Below, one piece after another: positions 6,170-9,107 of a stretch of 9,107 nt of DNA; the first letter of the stretch is position 1, and every line of letters starts with the position of its first letter. Origin of the DNA: Myxococcales bacterium (GTDB taxonomy: Bacteria > Myxococcota > Polyangia > Polyangiales > Polyangiaceae); NCBI GenBank assembly GCA_020430865.1, contig JAGQIY010001480.1, positions 1 through 9,107 of the forward strand, given 5' to 3'. The position numbers and the translations under genes were made by a program. The notes under the pieces were generated by a model, which was not told the DNA's origin, did not search any database, and worked only from the letters and a program-made list of their open reading frames with translations.

Positions 6170-6991
6170 ATGAGAGTCGACGACTCGGGCGCGCCCGAAG
6201 GATCCGTCACCGCAGCGCGCTGGCGCTGGAGCTGCCCGTCGCCTTCGCCACAGCCAGTCACACACGGCCACGCGGTGCTGGGGCTCGCGCTCTCGGGGCG
6301 CGCGCGCGTCGAGCAACACTGCGAATGGCGCCTGGAGCCCGGCCAGGTATTGCTCGTCCCCGCGGGTCAGCCACATCGCACTCTGGAGGCCGCCGACTCC
6401 GAGCTGTACGGCGTAGGCTTCTGCGTCAGCTGCTTCGCGAACGAAGAGAACGGGTGCTTGCTCGAGCCGTTTCAGCGCGTGCGCCGGGGTGCGTCTCCCG
6501 TGGTGGCGCTGCCCGGCGAACGACAGAGCCATTTCGAGCTACTGTGTCGAGAGCTCGAGCGTGTTTCCGCACGGCGTGGCAGAGGAGCGCTGACCGCCCA
6601 GCGCAGCCTGCTCACCCTGATCCTCGACGAGATAGCGCACGCGTCGACGATCGCTGGCGAGGGCCTGGGGGAGTGCCTCACCGCCGACTGCCTGCGTCTG
6701 ATCGAGCAGCGCTGTCTCGGACCGTTCAGCCTGGGTGAGCTGGCAGCGAGTGTGGGCCGCTCGCCGGCCCACGTGACGACCCTGCTACGCAGACAGACCG
6801 GCCGCAGCGCCCATCAATGGATCGTCGTCGGCCGCATGGCAGAGGCAAGGCGACGACTGTTGCACTCCGACGAGCTGGTAGAGGTGATCGCCGAACGCGT
6901 CGGATACCAGGATCCGACAAGCTTCATCCGCATGTTCCGCAAGCACCACGCTGGACTCACTCCCGCCGCCTGGCGTTCCGCCAGGCTCTAG
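6170..6991 (+). CDS. AraC-family transcriptional regulator with cupin-type sensor domain
   Basis: A 273-residue protein. Residues about 30-90 form an N-terminal cupin-like sensor (HGHAVLGLALSGRARVEQHC, then LEPGQVLLVPAGQPHRT), the AraC ligand-binding type. Residues about 172-270 are the double helix-turn-helix AraC DNA-binding domain: first HTH around 186-207 (FSLGELAASVGRSPAHVTTL), second around 233-256 (IAERVGYQDPTSFIRMFRKH) followed by GLTPAAWR, the canonical end. It should bind promoter DNA in the cytoplasm in response to a small ligand that cannot be predicted. Nine cysteines, including CVSC at 85-88 in the sensor half, are unusually many for a regulator. The gene stands alone and converges on the hydrolase gene; the hydrolase is a possible target by proximity only. 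ATG 6170 is chosen from the -10-like box 7 bases upstream and the absence of other in-frame starts nearby. Confidence 0.92.
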   Translation: MRVDDSGAPEGSVTAARWRWSCPSPSPQPVTHGHAVLGLALSGRARVEQHCEWRLEPGQVLLVPAGQPHRTLEAADSELYGVGFCVSCFANEENGCLLEPFQRVRRGASPVVALPGERQSHFELLCRELERVSARRGRGALTAQRSLLTLILDEIAHASTIAGEGLGECLTADCLRLIEQRCLGPFSLGELAASVGRSPAHVTTLLRRQTGRSAHQWIVVGRMAEARRRLLHSDELVEVIAERVGYQDPTSFIRMFRKHHAGLTPAAWRSARL

Positions 6992-7009
6992 CTGCCAACC
7001 TCACAAGGG

Positions 7010-7041
7010 CTTCGCCCCCCCCGAGGCGGAGAAGGGGCGGG
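7010..7041. terminator. Possible hairpin between convergent genes
   Basis: In the 75-base convergent gap, CTTCGCC (7010-7016) can pair with GGCGGAG (7025-7031) with one G-U pair. Alternatively CGCCCC (7013-7018) can pair with GGGGCG (7034-7039). No T tract follows on either strand. It may slow or end transcription from both sides, but factor-dependent termination is equally possible. Confidence 0.3.
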
Positions 7042-7066
7042 AAGACGCGAGCGCGCTCGTCAACCG

Positions 7067-8254
7067 CTACTCGAAGCCCGACGTCTGATAGTCGATCGGC
7101 GTCGCGACGCTCGCAGGCAGGGCACCAGGGGACAGCGCCGCGCGACTCTCGGCGCCTGCCCTGAGCTCAGCTTCAAGGAAGTGGGTCACCAGGTAGCGCT
7201 GTATGGTGAGCATCGACTCTGGGTCGATGAAGTCTTCCCCGCAGCCGTCACCCAGGATGTTGCCCACGTCCTCCCCCAGCGCCTGAGCGAGATCCTGCAG
7301 CTCCGGACGGCACAGGTCCGTGTAGGAGAAATGACCGGCCTCCTTGACAGCCGCGAAGACTTTATCCGTGGGGATACCCTCGTAGGCAGCGACCTGCTCC
7401 GCCTCGAAATCCAGCGTACCGTCTCGCTGCGCACCGAAGATCAACGTCGGCACTCGGCTCTTCTCCACACCATACCCAAAGAGCGGCAAGATGGAACTCG
7501 CCGGCGTCATGGGCACCGCCGCACGGAAACGTGCGTCCGGCTCGATGCCGTTGTGCTCCTCGGTCAGCGCGAGGCTCATCGACGCGCCAAACGAGTGCCC
7601 CATCATCGCCCAGTTGTCAGCCTGGGCCGCGCCCTCCAGTGGACCCTTCGTCTCCACCAGGGCCTCAGCCACGAAGGGCAGGTCCGCAGCGCGCTCCGGG
7701 AACGCTTCGAGCACCTCCGCGACTCCCAGACCACCGTCGATGGCCTCCCACGTGGTGTCCCCGGTGTGATCCGGCGCCACGACCACGAAGCCGTGGCTCG
7801 CGAGGTGCGAGCAGATGCTGAAGTTCTGGAAGCGCAATCCGCCATTACCGTGGGAAAAAACCACCAGCGGGTAGGGCGCGAACGTGTCCAGCAGGTCCGC
7901 GTCCCGCGCCGCGTCCTGGGCGATGGACGTCGTGCTCACGTCGCCCAGGGTCGCAGCGATGTCCGGAGGCGCCTCCTCCAGCAGATCGTACTCGTCTCGA
8001 GGCAGCGCCGCGGCTGCCTCCGTCGCCGGATACCAGATCTCGACCTTGAGTGATCGCGGGTTGCCCGCCTCGTCCCTGCGCGACCCGTCGCTCAAGGTCC
8101 AGGTCGTCACGCCAACTTCGAACGCGCCGCGCTGCAGAGGATCCGTCGGTTCCGGAGACGTCGGCTGTTCCGAGGTCGCGTCGTCGCTCCTGCCACACGC
8201 CACGCTCACGGCGCCCAGCACCACGAGAGCCACCCACCGCCAACCGTCGCCCAT
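7067..8254 (-). CDS. Lipoprotein alpha/beta hydrolase, PAF-acetylhydrolase/dienelactone-hydrolase type
   Basis: A 395-residue protein starting at ATG 8254. Residues 1-19 are a signal peptide with C20 in SVAC as a fair lipobox (Ser at -3), then a Pro/Thr/Ser-rich linker to about residue 40. The catalytic domain has the order expected of a predicted dienelactone hydrolase/PAF-acetylhydrolase: GVTTWTLSDGSR and KVEIWYPA strands (48-77), oxyanion segment VVFSHGNGG (131-139), VVVAPDHTGDT (157-167), nucleophile elbow GHSFG (219-223, S221), acid D278 in FGAQRDG and H308 in EAGHFSY. The full Ser-Asp-His triad is visible, so an active envelope esterase or lipase-like enzyme is likely; the substrate is unknown. 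About 60 extra residues after the catalytic His include C315 and C338, possibly a disulfide. The gene converges with the AraC-family gene. Substrate-based names would be guesses. Confidence 0.9.
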   Translation of the reverse strand: MGDGWRWVALVVLGAVSVACGRSDDATSEQPTSPEPTDPLQRGAFEVGVTTWTLSDGSRRDEAGNPRSLKVEIWYPATEAAAALPRDEYDLLEEAPPDIAATLGDVSTTSIAQDAARDADLLDTFAPYPLVVFSHGNGGLRFQNFSICSHLASHGFVVVAPDHTGDTTWEAIDGGLGVAEVLEAFPERAADLPFVAEALVETKGPLEGAAQADNWAMMGHSFGASMSLALTEEHNGIEPDARFRAAVPMTPASSILPLFGYGVEKSRVPTLIFGAQRDGTLDFEAEQVAAYEGIPTDKVFAAVKEAGHFSYTDLCRPELQDLAQALGEDVGNILGDGCGEDFIDPESMLTIQRYLVTHFLEAELRAGAESRAALSPGALPASVATPIDYQTSGFE

Positions 8255-8261
8255 CCTTCAG

Positions 8262-8291
8262 CGCTTAGCAGCCGGGCCGTGAGTCGAGCAA
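8262..8291 (-). promoter_or_regulatory. Weak candidate promoter of the hydrolase gene
   Basis: On the minus strand TTGCTC (8291-8286) is followed after 18 bases by TAAGCG (8267-8262), which ends 7 bases before ATG 8254. An AGG touches the ATG directly and is too close to act as Shine-Dalgarno. The -10 match is poor. Confidence 0.25.
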
Positions 8292-8320
8292 GCGTCAGCA
8301 GCGGTTTACCATCCGGATTT

Positions 8321-8330
8321 GGGGGTGAGG
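8321..8330 (+). repeat. Intergenic GGGGGTGAGG motif, copy 2
   Basis: GGGGGTGAGG preceded by ATTT and followed by GTGCGCATGG, 66 bases upstream of the divergent hydrolase start. It resembles an extended Shine-Dalgarno placed before ATG 8337, but that frame does not look coding. Confidence 0.4.
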
Positions 8331-8619
8331 GTGCGCATGGCACCGCCATCTGGACGGACTGAAACATTGCCTCGCGGAAGCTCATTTCCGCGCTCGGCTC
8401 CTGCTCTCGGCCGCGCTCGCCGCGGCCTCGCGCGCTGGGACTGCGCGACGGTCGAGGGCGGCGTGTCAGCTCACGAGTGCTGGCACCCGAGCGCCGACCC
8501 GCCCACCACGCGCACTATCTTGCGTGGATCCGAGGCATTTGCCGACATCCGATCCCGTCGGTAGCTGGCCCCGACGATCCGCCGTCCTGCACGAATGCCC
8601 GCGTTATTTCGCGGCGAAC

Positions 8620-8642
8620 CCACACGCGAGCGCGCCGTGTGG
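8620..8642. promoter_or_regulatory. Perfect inverted repeat, operator candidate for the small acidic protein gene
   Basis: CCACACG (8620-8626) and CGTGTGG (8636-8642) are perfect 7-base arms around a 9-base spacer. The right arm abuts the candidate -10 box and ends 12 bases before ATG 8655, where a dimeric repressor would block RNA polymerase. No regulator of matching specificity can be named. Confidence 0.4.
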
Positions 8643-8648
8643 TATGCC
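8643..8648 (+). promoter_or_regulatory. Weak candidate -10 box of the small acidic protein gene
   Basis: TATGCC ends 6 bases before ATG 8655. No Shine-Dalgarno precedes this ATG. The match to a -10 consensus is partial and rests mainly on the spacing shared with other starts here. Confidence 0.2.
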
Positions 8649-8654
8649 CCGCGC

Positions 8655-8963
8655 ATGTCCGACGATCGCTACGACAACCGGCCAATCCTGGTCTTCCTGG
8701 AGAACTTCGCGTTGGCCGCCATTGGCGAGCTGTCCGAGGACAAAGCCGCCACGCTTCGGGTGCTCGTGACCGAGATGTGGGGTGGCGACGACGACTGGAT
8801 GGAGACCCTGCGCGAGCAGCTCGGCTGGAAGCCCGACATTCAGGAGACAATCCGCCTGAACTGGGCCGCCTATCAGAAGGCCGCAGGCGATCAAGGCGCC
8901 GAGCTGACCCCCGAGGACTTCGCCCAGCGCTTCGCAGACACGGTGCTCGAGCGCAGCGAATGA
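8655..8963 (+). CDS. Small acidic protein of unknown function
   Basis: A 102-residue protein. I do not recognise the family. It has no signal peptide or membrane span and is probably a cytoplasmic, mostly helical protein. It holds 22 acidic against 10 basic residues, with an acidic patch GGDDDWME at 43-50. Tryptophans at 42, 48, 58 and 70 lie around a predicted helix-turn-helix-like arrangement (MWGGDDDW, QLGWKPDIQETIRLNW); a DNA-binding role is not supported given the charge. Third codon positions are about 86% G/C by hand count, strong evidence that the frame is real. ATG 8655 is preferred over the in-frame ATG 8595 because the extra 20 residues are basic and unlike the rest, and because a -10-like box and a perfect inverted repeat lie directly before 8655. 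Confidence 0.8.
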   Translation: MSDDRYDNRPILVFLENFALAAIGELSEDKAATLRVLVTEMWGGDDDWMETLREQLGWKPDIQETIRLNWAAYQKAAGDQGAELTPEDFAQRFADTVLERSE

Positions 8964-8987
8964 ACCGGGACAGTCGCCCTAATTTTT

Positions 8988-8997
8988 GGGGGTGAGG
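8988..8997 (+). repeat. Intergenic GGGGGTGAGG motif, copy 3
   Basis: GGGGGTGAGG preceded by AATTTTT and followed by AGCATGCGC, 25 bases after the stop of the small acidic protein gene. It is placed like a Shine-Dalgarno for a five-codon open frame at 9001-9018. Confidence 0.4.
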
Positions 8998-9015
8998 AGC
9001 ATGCGCAGGCTCCGG

Positions 9016-9021
9016 TAACCT
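9016..9021 (+). promoter_or_regulatory. Candidate -10 box of the right-edge lipoprotein gene, leaderless
   Basis: TAACCT (TAnnnT type) ends 6 bases before ATG 9028, and no Shine-Dalgarno lies in between. No good -35 is visible at 16-18 bases. Confidence 0.3.
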
Positions 9022-9027
9022 GGACCC

Positions 9028-9107
9028 ATGCAGCTGACTCGCTGGGCGCTCGCTTCGTCACTTGCTTGGGTTGGAGTCGCTGCCTGCGCGACGGCGACTC
9101 CTCCAGA
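9028..9107 (+). CDS. N-terminus of a lipoprotein (rest beyond window)
   Basis: Only 26 codons are visible. They encode a clear lipoprotein signal peptide: a short basic start (MQLTR), a hydrophobic core, and lipobox VAAC with C20, followed by an Ala/Thr/Pro start of the mature protein. The product is therefore probably exported and lipid-anchored. The function cannot be judged. Confidence 0.7.
   Translation, partial: MQLTRWALASSLAWVGVAACATATPP

Larger units (their letters stand above)
8255..8654. other. 400-base intergenic region without a convincing gene
   Basis: It contains the hydrolase promoter candidate, copy 2 of the GGGGGTGAGG motif (8321-8330), a 15-base match to gene DNA at 3796-3810 (8557-8571) and a perfect inverted repeat at 8620-8642. 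A 75-codon frame from ATG 8337 to stop 8564 is well placed after a Shine-Dalgarno-like sequence, but by hand count its third positions are only about 68% G/C, below its second positions, unlike the 86% third-position G/C of the real gene that follows. I therefore call this region non-coding. Confidence 0.55.

Noticed and set aside
8319..8336. Sigma-54 (-24/-12) promoter reading of the GGGGGTGAGG motif (GG-N10-GC)
   Set aside because: The GG-N10-GC spacing can be found, but the run of five G makes it easy, the position shifts between copies, and the TGGCAC and TTGC elements are missing.
8337..8564. 75-codon frame with a well-placed Shine-Dalgarno-like motif (or TTG start at 8319 after TACCAT)
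   Set aside because: Hand-counted G/C is about 73% at second and 68% at third codon positions, the reverse of real genes here, and the peptide shows no domain or signal.
8477..8995. 172-codon plus-strand frame overlapping the small acidic protein gene
   Set aside because: Its product is Arg-rich without domains, while the frame from 8655 has strong third-position G/C bias.

Overview
The window looks like chromosomal DNA from a myxobacterium-type organism (Myxococcota, most likely a Polyangia relative). The reasons are high G+C with strongly G/C-ending codons in the real genes, a Hanks-type serine/threonine kinase with a single membrane span and a Pro/Ala-rich tail, a TPR-PEGA protein directly downstream of it, several lipoproteins with a Cys-rich or formylglycine-generating-enzyme (FGE) fold, and loosely packed gene order. 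The lineage is an inference from gene style, not from a marker gene. I see no rRNA, tRNA, CRISPR array, insertion sequence or phage gene.

Layout. (1) 1-1946, minus strand: a two-gene unit reading out of the left edge, a membrane-anchored Ser/Thr kinase followed 9 bases later by a secreted TPR/PEGA protein that is cut by the window edge. (2) 1947-2273: a 327-base divergent intergenic region with a good sigma-70-type promoter for the kinase abutting its GTG start. (3) 2274-6014, plus strand: a tight three-gene operon (overlaps of 8 and 4 bases) of three predicted lipoproteins: a protein with three exact-spacing cysteine repeats, then two diverged tandem paralogues with a shared N-terminal domain and a C-terminal FGE/SUMF1-like domain lacking the catalytic cysteines. 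(4) 6170-6991, plus: an AraC-family regulator, convergent with (5) 7067-8254, minus: a lipoprotein alpha/beta hydrolase of the PAF-acetylhydrolase/dienelactone-hydrolase type. (6) 8255-8654: 400 bases without a convincing gene, ending in a perfect inverted repeat in front of (7) 8655-8963, a small acidic protein of unknown function. (8) 9028-9107: the first 26 codons of another lipoprotein, cut by the right edge.

How it may work together: the lipoprotein operon is the most unusual part. All three products should be exported and lipid-anchored, and all three are rich in cysteines that would form disulfides in the envelope. Genes 2 and 3 of the operon keep twelve cysteines in common but have lost the pair that makes a real FGE a catalyst, so binding or scaffolding roles are more likely than sulfatase maturation. 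The kinase unit transcribed divergently could respond to the same envelope condition, but nothing in the sequence proves that link.

Two non-coding patterns cut across the genes. Several starts lack a usable Shine-Dalgarno sequence and instead have a -10-like hexamer 6-7 bases upstream, suggesting leaderless mRNAs. The 10-mer GGGGGTGAGG, followed shortly by TGCGC, occurs in three separate intergenic regions.
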